Assembly (NCBI GenBank): GCA_013360445.1
Contig: JABWBP010000089.1
Span: 1-49,265, forward strand
DNA length: 49,265 bases
Direction of reading: 5' to 3'
Source of the DNA: Calditrichaceae bacterium
GTDB taxonomy: Bacteria > Calditrichota > Calditrichia > RBG-13-44-9 > J075
Shown here: positions 16,985 to 27,200 of the stretch, piece by piece
Layout: each line of letters begins with the position of its first letter
Numbering within the stretch: position 1 is the stretch's first letter
The notes under the pieces: generated by a model
What the model saw: only the letters and a program-made list of their open reading frames with translations
Databases searched by the model: none
Told to the model about the DNA's origin: nothing
Made by a program: the position numbers and the translations under genes

Positions 16985-17108
16985 TGGCCACGAAGACACC
17001 AAGACGTTAAGGAAGCACAAAGAAATAGAAGAAATTTAAGGATATAAACGCTAAAAGTCTTGGTTTCTTGGTGTCTTGGTTTCTTGGTTTCTTAGTGTCT
17101 TGGTGGCA
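16985..17108. repeat. CACCAAGACAC-type simple element with inverted ends
   Basis: Begins GGCCACGAAGACACCAAGACG and ends GTCTTGGTTTCTTAGTGTC, then TTGGTGGC: the ends are inverted copies of GCCACNAAGACAC. Internal CTTGGTTT units repeat. Related units appear at 19094-19120, 24169-24190 and 39768-39842. Confidence 0.65.
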
Positions 17109-17148
17109 AACTTTCTTCCATGTCATCCCCAACTGGTAATTGGCATCT

Positions 17149-19032
17149 TTATTTTACCAACATCATCCGCCGGGTTTGGGCAAAACCGCCCGCGGCCATG
17201 CGGCACAGGTAAATTCCCGCGGCCGCGGGATCGCCTTTATCGGTGGTTCCGTTCCAGGTTACCCGGTAATAACCGCTGTGCGCCACTTCTTCATTTATAA
17301 GCGTCTTGACCAGCCGGCCGGTCAGGTCATAGATCTTCAAGCTCACCCGGGTATCGGGCGCCGCCACTCCAAATTCGATGGTGGTAGCGGGATTAAAGGG
17401 GTTGGGGTAATTTTGCTCCAGCGTGAAATGTTCCGGCGTTATGGAAGAGAGCAGGGTATAAACCGGGTCGCAAGTGCTGGAATGGCCGGCAACGTCGAAC
17501 ACTTCTAAGGTCAGGGTGCTGGAGTGGTTTGGATCGATCTTTGTCGCGCTAACGATCACCGGGTCGGTAGTCCCGGGGCTGAAAGCGGGAATATCGACCT
17601 CTACATTCACCGCGACCAGCACGTTGACCTGCGCGAGGCCGCTCTCGCCGTCTTGCAGGCGCACCTCCAACGTTGCCGGGGGGCCGGGGTTTATCCCCAG
17701 GAGCACACAATCCGGCGGATTATAATCCTGATTTGCACCCGACACCGTTACCATTCCATCCTGAATGGTCAGGAAGGGCATTAAATCCGTGAAAGTAAGG
17801 GCGGCTACCATCCCGATATATTCCAAATCTATAATGGTAGAGCTTCCCTCCTCCCCGGCGGCGGTAAAATTGATTTTCAAAACATCGAATGCACCGCCCT
17901 GGCCGGCCGCATTCGCCCCGTTGAAGAGCAGAACTCCCGCGGAGGCGTTCCCGTCGTCCACCACGCCGGAAAATCCTTGCAGAACCCCGGAGTTCCCGGA
18001 GTATTGGAGCACCGCGGGGTCCCAGGTCAACATGCCGGTAAAGCTGCCCAACAAATGATCGGGAGCCGCCATGCCGGACATGTCCACCCGGATGCCCGCG
18101 GACAGCGTATCTCCGCTCTGCGGCTCCGGGCTGGATGGAATGGCCGCGGAAACCACCACGCCCGAAGGAGGATTCAGGCCGGTTCCGGCCAGGTCGATGA
18201 TGGCGGGGTTTTCATCCGGGTCATTGCTATAAATGTTCAGCCGGGCGGTTTTCGCTCCCGCGGAGGCGGGCGTGAAACCGACAATCAGCGGGTGGCCTTG
18301 CCAGGGCAGCACCGTGAAGGGAGCGCCGCCCTCGAGAATGGCAAACTCCGCCGCGGCGCTGCCGGTAATTTCCGTAGCGCTGACCAGCAGGGGTTCCGCG
18401 CCGATATTGTTGATCCAAAAAACCTGGGTGGTCGTAGAGCCGACGGGGTGGGCCCCGAAATGGTAAAACGTGACCGGCAACTGGATATTCGGGGCAAAGT
18501 TCCTGCCAATCCGCAGCACGGTTTTGTTCACAATCAGGAAGGGCAGCAGATTGAAAGATGAATGGGGAGCGGTAATTCCTAAGTATTCCAGCTCCACGGT
18601 AGTGGAATTCCCGCCGGGTTCCCGGGCCAGAAAATGAAGCGCCAGGATATCGAAAACTTCGCCCCGGCCGGTTGGATTAGACCCGCGGAAGATAATCGCG
18701 CCGTCGCCGGCGGCCAGGTCTTCAACTTCTCCGCTAAATCCGGCCAGAATACCGGAGTGTCCCTGGTATTGCAGCAGGGCGGGATCCCAGGTTAAAGTTC
18801 CGGAAAAACTGCCCAGCAAGTAAGCGCTGCCGGTCATATCGAAATTGATCGCTATGGAAACCTTCTCCCCGGCGCGGGGATGCCGGTCGGACGGGATCGC
18901 CGAGGACACAATAACCGGCGAGGCATCCTGGGCCCGGCAGGGCGGCGAGATCATCAAGAGCAGGATACCGAACAAATATATGATGCTAAAAAGGGGATTT
19001 TCCCCCTTCAAAAATTTAATTAACCGCGACAT
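17149..19032 (-). CDS. Secreted double cohesin-like protein with sorting domain
   Basis: 627 residues from the ATG at 19032 (AAAGGAG nine bases ahead). Signal peptide to about CRAQDASP. Two related cohesin-like modules follow: VIVSSAIPSD...LLGSFSGTLTWDPALLQYQG (about 37-185) and VVVSAAIPSS...LLGSFTGMLTWDPAVLQYSG (about 300-440); they are clear internal duplicates. Between them is a HYDIN/ASPM-like Ig domain (VFWINNIGAEPLLVSATEI, LNIYSNDPDENPAIIDLAGT). The end has LEQNYPNPFNPATTIEFGV, LKIYDLTGRLVKTL and GIYLCRM, a type IX-like sorting domain. Cohesin folds bind dockerins or other surface proteins; no dockerin is visible here. Probably cell-surface or secreted; ligand unknown. Confidence 0.85.
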   Translation of the reverse strand: MSRLIKFLKGENPLFSIIYLFGILLLMISPPCRAQDASPVIVSSAIPSDRHPRAGEKVSIAINFDMTGSAYLLGSFSGTLTWDPALLQYQGHSGILAGFSGEVEDLAAGDGAIIFRGSNPTGRGEVFDILALHFLAREPGGNSTTVELEYLGITAPHSSFNLLPFLIVNKTVLRIGRNFAPNIQLPVTFYHFGAHPVGSTTTQVFWINNIGAEPLLVSATEITGSAAAEFAILEGGAPFTVLPWQGHPLIVGFTPASAGAKTARLNIYSNDPDENPAIIDLAGTGLNPPSGVVVSAAIPSSPEPQSGDTLSAGIRVDMSGMAAPDHLLGSFTGMLTWDPAVLQYSGNSGVLQGFSGVVDDGNASAGVLLFNGANAAGQGGAFDVLKINFTAAGEEGSSTIIDLEYIGMVAALTFTDLMPFLTIQDGMVTVSGANQDYNPPDCVLLGINPGPPATLEVRLQDGESGLAQVNVLVAVNVEVDIPAFSPGTTDPVIVSATKIDPNHSSTLTLEVFDVAGHSSTCDPVYTLLSSITPEHFTLEQNYPNPFNPATTIEFGVAAPDTRVSLKIYDLTGRLVKTLINEEVAHSGYYRVTWNGTTDKGDPAAAGIYLCRMAAGGFAQTRRMMLVK

Positions 19033-19071
19033 CGAAACTCCTTTTTCAGTATGAATTCCCATAAAACATTT

Positions 19072-19352
19072 CTAAGAGGCTGTTTTAAAAGTTGCCACTA
19101 AGCCCCAAAGACGCGAAGGAATCACAAAGAAACAATAAATTCCTTAGTGATCCCGGTTGGCCGCATTCCCGTTAACCTTAGGGATTTTTAACCGCAAAGA
19201 CGCTAAGACGCAAAGAAAACAGTGCTGATTTTTGTGAAGATCAGGAGGAATTTCAGCTTTGCGGTGATTTTTTACTTAGGTTAACGCGAATGCGGTCAGC
19301 CGGGATTTGTGGCTTCGTGGCATAAATTCAAACTTTTAAAACGGCTTCTAAG
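19072..19352. repeat. MITE-like element, 281 bp, long inverted repeat
   Basis: Left end CTAAGAGGCTGTTTTAAAAG (19072-19091) and right end CTTTTAAAACGGCTTCTAAG (19333-19352) are inverted copies. Internal parts also pair: GATCCCGGTTGGCCGCATTC with GAATGCGGTCAGCCGGGATT, CGTTAACCTTA with TTAGGTTAACG, and ACCGCAAAG with CTTTGCGGT. It carries no gene. The whole can fold as one long hairpin, as in miniature inverted-repeat elements. It includes CACTAAG...CAAAGACGCG units of the simple-repeat family. Confidence 0.7.
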
Positions 19353-19465
19353 GCTCTGCCGGGGAAAAAATGCCTCTCCCCCGGCCTGGAGGAGGAGAGG
19401 CGGAATGAACCTCAACATATCCATGTCAATACAACATCAGGAACACCCGGGCTGCCGAAAGCGCC

Positions 19466-19702
19466 TCAGGACAACAAGAAATATCCTAAAACCAGCCAAA
19501 AACCGATCGAAGCCGCCGATAAGGTTCCCCAAATAGCGACGCCGACCCTTAAACCGGTAAGCCGCTCTTGCGCCTGCTCCGGCGATTTCACAGCCGGTTT
19601 GAGGTACGGCGCGGCAATACGCTCGTAGCTTTTTTCGTCTGCGGCCACACCCGCTTCCCAAATACCCACGTTGGTCACCGGAATCATGGTTTCACGTGCC
19701 AT
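19466..19702 (-). CDS. Small single-pass membrane protein
   Basis: 78 residues: hydrophilic residues 1-50 (MARETMIPVTNVGIWEAG, then SYERIAAPYLKPAVKSPEQA) and one C-terminal hydrophobic segment (about 54-77: VAIWGTLSAASIGFWLVLGY). AGGAG lies eight bases before the ATG. Same plan as the 64-residue protein at 16124-16318: soluble head, single helix, ending LLS in both. No family is recognised. It stands between the MITE-like element and the flippase gene and may be transcribed on its own. Confidence 0.65.
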   Translation of the reverse strand: MARETMIPVTNVGIWEAGVAADEKSYERIAAPYLKPAVKSPEQAQERLTGLRVGVAIWGTLSAASIGFWLVLGYFLLS

Positions 19703-19820
19703 AACACAATCTCCTGTTGTTTGAAGAGTTGAACGTTAGTTAAAGGATCATAGGTAAAATTATTATCTCGCGTAAACTTACGAACGGTAAATCCCCCGTT
19801 TTCAGCAGAAAACGCCCGGC

Positions 19821-21335
19821 TCAGCCCTTTACCGGAAAGCGGGAGTACGGCTTGCCGGCCAGTTGGTAGAGCAAGCGGCGTTCTTCGCTAATGAAAGCCA
19901 TATTGAAGTACGAAAGCGCCAGGTAAATGATCGCGGCGGCGGCCAGGAAGATGCCCAGCGCCGGCAGGCTGCCCAGAAGCGGCTTTGCCAGCAAAGCCAG
20001 CGCCCCGACGGTGAGACTGTTGAAAAGGATCTTCAGCAGATCTTTCCACGGCAACGCCGCCTGAACGTGCTTTTTCGCCATGTAATATTCAACCGTGCGT
20101 TGCCAGAGAATAGCGCTGGCGCTGGCAAGCGCTACCCCGGTAATTCCCCAGTGCTGCACCAGGACGGCGCTCATAACGATGTTGTACACCAGGGCGATTT
20201 TCCCGATGAGGCGGAATTCCGTGCGCTCCAGAACTTGCAAGGGCAGGGAGGCCGGAAAAGAGAGCATCACGTGGTAGAACAGTAAGAGCACCATAGCCGG
20301 GTAGGCATCCAGGTATCTGGCGTCGAAAGCCTGGCCGACGATCTCCCTGCCGAGAATCACGGTGATGATGAAAATCGGAAACAAGATAAAGGCGGTCAGC
20401 TTGCTGATAATCCGGAACATCTTGCCCAATTCGATTTTATTGTTCGAGCAGGCATAACGGGAAAAATATGCCGGGATAATGACTCCCTTCAGCAAATTCC
20501 CCGGAAGGCATTTCGAGATCAAATAACTCAGGTGGGCGACAAAGGCGTATCTGCCCAACGCATTTAAATCCAGGAAAAAAGCAATAATGACAAAGTCCGT
20601 GGAGATATTGAATAACAACGTTCCCGGTTGATCGAAAAAGTTGAGCCGCCCGGTTTTTAAGAGCTGCTTCAGCAGTGCGGCGAACGAAACGCCTGCCGCA
20701 GCCCCGGGTTTATCCGGCAACGAGTTGAGGGCCGCGGCGGCGTACCGCGCATAAGCGCTTAAGAGCACCAGCGAAGCTGCCAAATCCATCCACAAAACTT
20801 CCCATAACCCATACCCCAGGTAAAAAATGATCCCCAGGGCGAAAAGCCGGCAGAGGGTATAAACCAGGTTGGCAAGGGCCACATATTTGTGCAGGAACAG
20901 GGTTTCTAAAATCCGTTGCAGCGAGCCTGCCTGTAATAACGAGATGGCCGTGATAACGAAAATTGAAAAATAATTCGAAGCGCCGGTCAGGCGCAGTTCC
21001 ACTTCCGGGAGGGTCAGCAGCCAGAAAACTGCGGCCGCGGCAGGCAAAAACAGTATCAGCCGGGAACCTAACCCTAATTGAACCACCCGGCAAAACCCCG
21101 CCGGGGGGGCGCCGGGAATATATTTCCGCAAAAACTGATAAAACGGGGCGATCCCGATAGAAGAGAGGGCGCCCAGGTACACTGCTATTGCCAAAAAGAG
21201 ATTATAGATTCCATAGTCAGACAGGGACAGTTGGGTCATCAACAGCCAGGTGGTAAGTAAACCGGCCGATTGTTCGGCAAATTTCCCCAATACGTAAATC
21301 GAGCTTTTCCTTATTCGCAGTGAATTCGTCGTCAT
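19821..21335 (-). CDS. Wzx-like polysaccharide flippase
   Basis: 504 residues from the ATG at 21335, which has GGAG nine bases upstream; the frame extends to 21389 without signals. About 12-14 hydrophobic segments, beginning SIYVLGKFAEQSAGLLTTW, with the SLSDYGIYNLFLAIAVYLG pattern typical of the MOP/MATE-type polysaccharide transporters (RfbX/Wzx), which flip lipid-linked sugars across the inner membrane. The C-terminal half has GITGVALASASAILWQRTVEYY, also family-like. No glycosyltransferase genes are adjacent, so it is an orphan flippase here. The substrate is unknown. Confidence 0.85.
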   Translation of the reverse strand: MTTNSLRIRKSSIYVLGKFAEQSAGLLTTWLLMTQLSLSDYGIYNLFLAIAVYLGALSSIGIAPFYQFLRKYIPGAPPAGFCRVVQLGLGSRLILFLPAAAAVFWLLTLPEVELRLTGASNYFSIFVITAISLLQAGSLQRILETLFLHKYVALANLVYTLCRLFALGIIFYLGYGLWEVLWMDLAASLVLLSAYARYAAAALNSLPDKPGAAAGVSFAALLKQLLKTGRLNFFDQPGTLLFNISTDFVIIAFFLDLNALGRYAFVAHLSYLISKCLPGNLLKGVIIPAYFSRYACSNNKIELGKMFRIISKLTAFILFPIFIITVILGREIVGQAFDARYLDAYPAMVLLLFYHVMLSFPASLPLQVLERTEFRLIGKIALVYNIVMSAVLVQHWGITGVALASASAILWQRTVEYYMAKKHVQAALPWKDLLKILFNSLTVGALALLAKPLLGSLPALGIFLAAAAIIYLALSYFNMAFISEERRLLYQLAGKPYSRFPVKG

Positions 21336-23075
21336 CGCTATTGCTCCTTGCTGCTTCAGCTTCCGTAGTTCATGTGAGTTCAGGTGCACTTATTTTATTT
21401 TCGATGCGGTCCGGAATCCCTGTCCGGCAACGCTTTGTCAAGCGAGCCTTCAGCACTCAACCGGGCGGTTTCCACCGGTTTCGCAAAATGGCTTTTTTGC
21501 CGGCTGCGATCGGCGCGGAGGAAAAACGGCGTTTTTTTCCAAAACCCGGAAACGGTTTTGAAAAATTGCCACGATTGCTTCAGAATCCGAAAGAAATGGG
21601 AGTGAGCTTTAACGGCTGAACGGGGCGCATGGCGCCGGGAGGGCCGGATTCCATTCCTGAAGACTCGCTATCCTTAGCATTTCAGAATATTTGTTGCTGC
21701 TATTCTTGATGCCTGAAATATCAGACCATTCGTTACGTCGTTCGTCGTTACGGGGGATAAGAAAAGACATTCCCGAATCGGTTAATGTGACAAAGCGCAA
21801 TAAAAATTTCCGTTATAAATTAAAAACCAAAAACTTGAATATTATGCGGTTTAATCAAAATAAATTTGTAAAAAATTACTACCGGTTCGGTAGAATTAAA
21901 TTTACACAAAAAAAAATCGTGAATACGTCAAGTCGTATTTCCCGGGGGAAGGGCAGGGCAAGGGATCGCGCTACTGCTACAAAAATACGTCGAAAAAATC
22001 ACCAAAACCGCTGCGATAGAATGCAATCGCGACAAGTTCGTAACAGGCGACAACCGCCGGATCGAAAGAAAGCAGCGGTACCTCCCGACAAATTTCCGCT
22101 ATTTTGCGACAAGGTTTTACCCCGCCTGTCGAAAAAATGCGATAAAAAGAGATTTTTCTGGGGGAATAAGGGTATTTTTATCCATTTTGCCCGGGCCGGG
22201 GTTCCGGGGGAGTCATAAAAAACCGGGGAAATCGTACAAACTGCTACAAAACCGCTGTAACAGTTTAGCGATCCGGCTTCCCGGTTTTTATCAAGGCGGA
22301 ATGAGAGATGCCGGAGGGCGGCCGCTCTCGCGGTATTATTTGAACGATGCGGGCAATCTCAACCGGCGCCTTCTTAACGGCGGTGAGCACAGCAAATTTT
22401 GCCAGGAAAGCCCCGGCATTGCGCCATAGAAACTCCATTTCAAACCGGCCCCAACGTCATAATTATTACACTCCGCGGGTGAATGCACAAAAAAACAACC
22501 CTGGCGGAAAAAAAGCGGTGGTTCGCCGGGAAAGCCGGAAAAAGGCAGAAAACCGCTGAAAATCCCTTAAAAATGTTACATTTCTGATAAGTGACCCAAA
22601 ACAAACTGTTAAATAGCGGAGTTTGTTACTGTTATAGCAAGGCTTGAGAAGTGAAGGAAATGTGATTTTTGGCAAGGCATACCGGTATTTCAGTATTGCC
22701 AAAATCGCTGCACAGGGGTTTTTACAGATCACTTAAAACCAATCTGTTTGCTGAAATGGCTTTACGGCACCGAAACGGTGAAAAAGCCTTTCCGAAGAAT
22801 TGACCATTGACATTCTTTCAACAAACCGGACAGAGCGGACATCCTTAGCAACTCACATCAGTCTGCCAGCCTGCACCATTCCCGTTTCCAATAATATTCA
22901 TATCATCTCTTTGCGATTGAAGAAAGGAGATTTTTTTCTGCAGGTATTGTAATAACCCCGGTATTTGTTGAGGGTACAATGGCGACGGTGGGATATTGCC
23001 ATCCGGGAATATGGGAGGCCCGGAGAATATACATAAAGCGATAGTAATGGGGACTTATCCCAGGAGAGGAATGCA
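21336..23075. other. 1.7-kb region without a convincing gene
   Basis: Divergent space between the flippase (minus) and the response regulator (plus). Frames such as 21691-22218 (plus) read as Lys/Arg-rich noise without ribosome binding sites. From 21790 to 22280 the composition alternates between A-rich and GC-rich and contains repeated words: GCTACAAAA (21975, 22240), GCGACAA (22029, 22047, 22108) and GTCGAAAAAA (21989, 22129). A nested palindrome is at 22667-22704. It could be a regulatory region, an untranslated RNA, or decayed DNA; I cannot decide. Confidence 0.5.
22667..22704. promoter_or_regulatory. Nested palindrome, candidate operator
   Basis: TTTTGGCAA (22667-22675) and TTGCCAAAA (22696-22704) enclose the perfect 10-bp palindrome ATACCGGTAT (22679-22688). 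Two dyads within 38 bases suggest a protein binding site. It lies about 370 bases upstream of the response-regulator gene. Confidence 0.4.
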
Positions 23076-23711
23076 ATGCGGAAAATTTTAATCGTGGACG
23101 ATCACTATATCGTTCGGCAGGGTTTGAAACAGATTCTGGTTTCGACTTTCCAGCAGGTGGTTGTGGATGAAGCAGTAAACGGCGAGGACGCCCTCCGGCG
23201 AATTCTGAAAAGCGATTATGACATCATCCTGCTGGAAATTGTCCTGCCGGATATCGACGGCTTCGAGTTGTTAGCGCAATTGATGAAGCTGAATCCCCGC
23301 TTGAGAATCTTGATTTTGAGCATGCACTGCGAAGAAAAATACGTACTGCAATCGATCAAGGCCGGGGCATCCGGGTATTTGACCAAGAACGGCAGCCCCT
23401 GGGAACTGGTCATGGCCATCCGCACGGTTCTATCGGATAAAAAATACTTCGGCGTGAACGTCGTGGAAAGCCTGTTTTTCAATCATCAAAAAGCGGTCCC
23501 GGAAAAAACACCCCAGGAACTGCTCACGCCCCGGGAATTGGAAGTGCTGCGAATGCTCGCCTCAGGAAAACGGTTGAAGAAAATCGCCGATGATATGGCC
23601 CTGAGCCTGAGCACGGTGAGCACGTATCGCCTGCGGATTTTGCGGAAATTGAACTTGAAGAACAATGCCGAAATCATTCGCTATAGCATTAACTGCGGCC
23701 TGGCGGAGTGA
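23076..23711 (+). CDS. NarL/FixJ-type response regulator with Glu at the phospho-site
   Basis: 211 residues. Receiver domain (1-120): acidic pair Asp8-Asp9 in ILIVDDHYIVRQGLKQIL, Ser82 (LILSMH), Lys104 (SGYLTKNG). The phospho-acceptor position, normally Asp in LLDIxLP, is Glu54 in IILLEIVLPDIDGFE; the codon is GAA, so this is not a misread. C-terminal LuxR-type HTH (about 148-208): LTPRELEVLRMLASGKRLKKIADDM... STVSTYRLRILRKL. Start ATG has GGAGAGG eight bases before. No histidine kinase is nearby. An Asp-to-Glu change often mimics phosphorylation, so it may be always active or be controlled in another way (inference). Targets unknown; the large upstream region may be its own control region. 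Confidence 0.9.
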   Translation: MRKILIVDDHYIVRQGLKQILVSTFQQVVVDEAVNGEDALRRILKSDYDIILLEIVLPDIDGFELLAQLMKLNPRLRILILSMHCEEKYVLQSIKAGASGYLTKNGSPWELVMAIRTVLSDKKYFGVNVVESLFFNHQKAVPEKTPQELLTPRELEVLRMLASGKRLKKIADDMALSLSTVSTYRLRILRKLNLKNNAEIIRYSINCGLAE

Positions 23712-24299
23712 TTTCGATAGCGGAGATTTCTATTCAAACTGTAACAGAACTGTATCGCAAGGAACATCGCCCCGTAAAATTTCGCGGCTAACATTCCCGC
23801 CGGATTATTGACGCGGCAAAATGACTGCACGGATTATTTTCGAGGTGAAAATGAAGCTAAAGATAAAAATCAAGGCAAAATATTTGATAAAAGGGATGTC
23901 AACCCGGGATGTTCCCAAAACGGCTGGCAGGCGCGCCGCCGGGCCGCGCTTGCGCCGGAAACATCCCGCCGTTTTGCTCTCCTCCCGCCAGGTTTGACGA
24001 TCCCTTAATTCCCAGGCGCTTGAAGGGCAATTGCTGAGTGTATATTTTTAACCAACCCCCTACCAAAGATCTCTCCGGAGATCTCTTGAGTTAACGCAAG
24101 CCGCTGCGGAGCAATCCCGGCGGCTTTTATTTTGGGTAGTGGTTAAGTTTTGACTGATGAAAAAGTAATTGCCACAAAGGCGCTAAGGCACGAAGTATCA
24201 CAACGGGAATGATCATCGCCCCGCCCGCTTTTCTTCCTCTTTCATCTTAAAAAGAACCTCACTATATTCCCCTCACATAAACAACTTTTGGAGGCATTT
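23712..24299. other. Intergenic region before the large secreted protein
   Basis: About 590 bases. It has an ACTGTAACAG word at 23739 near the end of the regulator gene, a palindrome AGATCTC-TCCG-GAGATCT (24067-24084), a terminator-like hairpin at 24098-24133 and a GCCACAAAGGCGCTAAGGC unit (24170) of the simple-repeat family. No gene is seen. Confidence 0.5.
24098..24133 (+). terminator. Terminator-like hairpin
   Basis: AAGCCGC (24098-24104) pairs with GCGGCTT (24120-24126), 15-base loop, followed by TTATTTT. Likely end of the response-regulator transcript, although about 390 bases past its stop. Confidence 0.5.
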
Positions 24300-27200
24300 A
24301 TGAAAACCGGTTACAGCATTCGATGTTGGTGTTGGGGAGTAGTGATTTTGCTGTGGGGATGTTTTTCGCTTCTCCCGGCGCAAGATAAATCTGTAGCAGG
24401 GGTAAAAACCTTGAAAGAGGGCGGGCAATCCGCCCTGCAGACCGTTCCACAGGCAAATTTCGGCAAGCGGGAAGCGCTCACCGCGCACCTGAAGGGCCTG
24501 AAAGCCTCCCCCGCCCCCCGGAAAATATTAGACGGCTCCATCATCTGGAACTACCAGGATCCCGTGGCCATCGCTTACGGTACGATGTTGGACGGGGCCG
24601 GGGACACGCCGTTAACTGCCTGGGGATTGAATAACGCCCGGGTTTCCCGTTACACCGACGTCAACAACGTTCCGGTATGGGAATTCCTCACTGCGCCGAA
24701 TGACGGCGTGGCGGATATTTCCGGCGACGGCTCGGTGATCGCCGCCGCTGCAGAGTTCAATTTTTATCTCCTGAATCCGGCAACCGGAACTATCACCTAC
24801 CAGTTGACCATTCCGGACTCTCTCTATGCTTCCCAGGTCGCGGTTTCCCGCGACGGCTCCCTGGTAATCTTTTTAGCCGCGGCCACCGGCAGCGCCGGCA
24901 CGGCCCGGGTGTATGCCATCGACCCGGCCGGCCCCACCCCTCTCTGGGAGGTGGACCTGCCCCAAAGCGCCATCGGCAACTGGGCGGGAGCGGCGATCTC
25001 CGCTTCCGGCTCCCACGTGGCGGTGAGCGGGCGCTTTCATATCTACGTTCTTGATCCTGCTAACGGCTCCCTGATCTGGGATGATTTTGTGGACAACACC
25101 GAATCCGCCCCGGCCATCAGCCGCGACGGGTCGGTGCTGGTGACGGCGGACTTGAGCGGCTTCGTGCAAACCCGCGTCTTCGATCCCGTCGCCCAGGAAT
25201 ATAACCTGATCTGGCAGTACCGGGTGCCCGCGGGGCAGTTCACCAACTGGGCTTCTTCCGTGGACGTATCCGCGGACGGCAGTACCGTGCTGGCCGGGAG
25301 TTTGTTGTTCTTCGCAACCGGCAACGACGGCACCGTAATGGCGTTTGATACCTACGGAGACGGCCTTCCGCGCTGGATTTATCCCAACGTCGGCGACATG
25401 GTGGATGACATCGCCGTTTCCGACGACGGGCGGGTGGCTGCGGCGGTTACCTGGGGCGATTTGAACCACACCCTCCCGGATTTACTGGTGTTCGACGTGG
25501 CCAGCGGCGACGTCACCTTCAGCCGCTCGACCCCCGGATCGCTGTTCTCGGTGGACATCAGCGAGGACGGCAAGCGCGTGCTGGCAGGGGGAAAAGCGGT
25601 GCACGCCCGGCAGTTCGGCAACGGCGGGCTGCTCTACCTGGTGGAGATCGACTTAGGCGGCGGATCGGTAAGCGGGGTGGTAAACCTTAGCGATACCGGC
25701 GACGACAGCGGCGTGCTGGTGCGGGCGCTGGGCACGGAACGCAGCGCGATCACTAACGCCAGCGGCAATTACGTGATTGAAAACATTCCCGCCGGAACTT
25801 ACACCATCCGGGCGGAGAAACCCGGCTATACCTTTGGAGACATTGCCGGGGTAACGGTAACAAACGGCGGCGCAAACATCGGGGTCAATTTTACGCTCGA
25901 TCCCTTCACCGCCCAGCCCCCGGCGCTGAGCGCTTCCACCGGCCTGCCGGGGGCCATCCTGCTCAGTTGGACCGGCCTGCTCCCCTCCATGCCCCTTCCG
26001 GGGGGTTCGCCGCTTACCGGCGGTTTCCACCTGACCCCGGAAATGCGCCTGGCCGCCGATCCGCTGCCGCTGCAAGAGAACCTGGCCGCCGTGAAAGGCG
26101 AAAAACGATCTATAAATCAGTTCCCTGCGTCTGGCGATGAAATCTTCCCGCATTTCCAATCCGAAATCCCGGCGTTCCTCGCGGACAGCATCGCAGTGTA
26201 CCGCAGCCTGCTGCCCGGGGGGCCTTATCAGCGCATCGCCGGCATCCCTGCCGCCCAGTCCAGCTACGCGGATTCCAGCGTATTCCCCCTGCGGGATTAC
26301 TATTACGTGATCAACCTCTTCAACGAGACCGGCCAGAGCGTCTATTCCAACGAAGCCCCGGGGCGGGTAAGCGACAGCCTGCTGACTTTCGAGTTCGATG
26401 CGCCCCAACAGAGCGTTGCTCCCCAGATCGACGGAATTCTTTCCCCCGGCGAGTGGGATGACGCTTTCACGGTGGATATTTCCGATATCTTCGGCTACTT
26501 CAGCGGCACGCCCAAACCGCAAGGCTCCACGCTGATGTACGCTAAATTCGACGACGCCGGCGACATGCTCTACGTCGCCGGGGAAGATTTCCTGAACGCC
26601 GCGCTGGATAACAACGAAGGCTTCGGGTTCTATTTCGATGATAATAACAATAACGATTTCGAGCCGCGCAGCGCCCTGCCGGTGTACCAGGAGGGCAATT
26701 TCTGGGCGTACTGGCATCCCACCGGGGCGGATTTGCGCTTCCGTAAAATTTACGCCGGCGGGGGCGTGGGCGACATCATCACCCTCACCGGGGCGGAAGT
26801 GGCCTTTTCCGACGCCGCCGGGCACGTGCAGGGGGAAGTGGCCATCCCGCTGGGCTTTTTGGAAGGGTATCAGCTCCAGGTGTACAGTCCCGACCGGATC
26901 GTGGGATTAGGGGCGTTCCTGATCGCCCGCGACGCCCAGGGAAACCCGATCTACAACGGCTGGTGGCCGCAGACCATGAACAGCGTCTTCACGCCCCGTT
27001 ATTTTGGCAGCGTGGGCATCGACGTTTCCTTAGACGCCCCGCCCAAAGCCCCTTCGGATATTGTTCTTACCCGCCAGGGCAACAGCCTGCTGCTCACCTG
27101 GACTGACCCGACCCAGGGATTGAACAACGATCCCCTGCCCGCCCCGCCGAACATTCACGTGTATCGCAACGGGCAGTTCCTGGCCAGCGTGAATCCCGGA

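Larger units (their letters stand above)
16319..17148. other. Intergenic region, repeats but no convincing gene
   Basis: About 830 bases. Open frames on both strands (for example 16410-16835 minus) have no start signals and read as Arg/Pro-rich noise. Contents that can be supported: an imperfect inverted repeat at 16588-16642 and a CCAAGACAC-type element at 16985-17108. Confidence 0.5.

Noticed and set aside
21691-22218. 175-codon open frame on the plus strand.
   Set aside because: Runs of Lys, Asn and Arg from A-rich DNA, no start signals, no resemblance to any protein.
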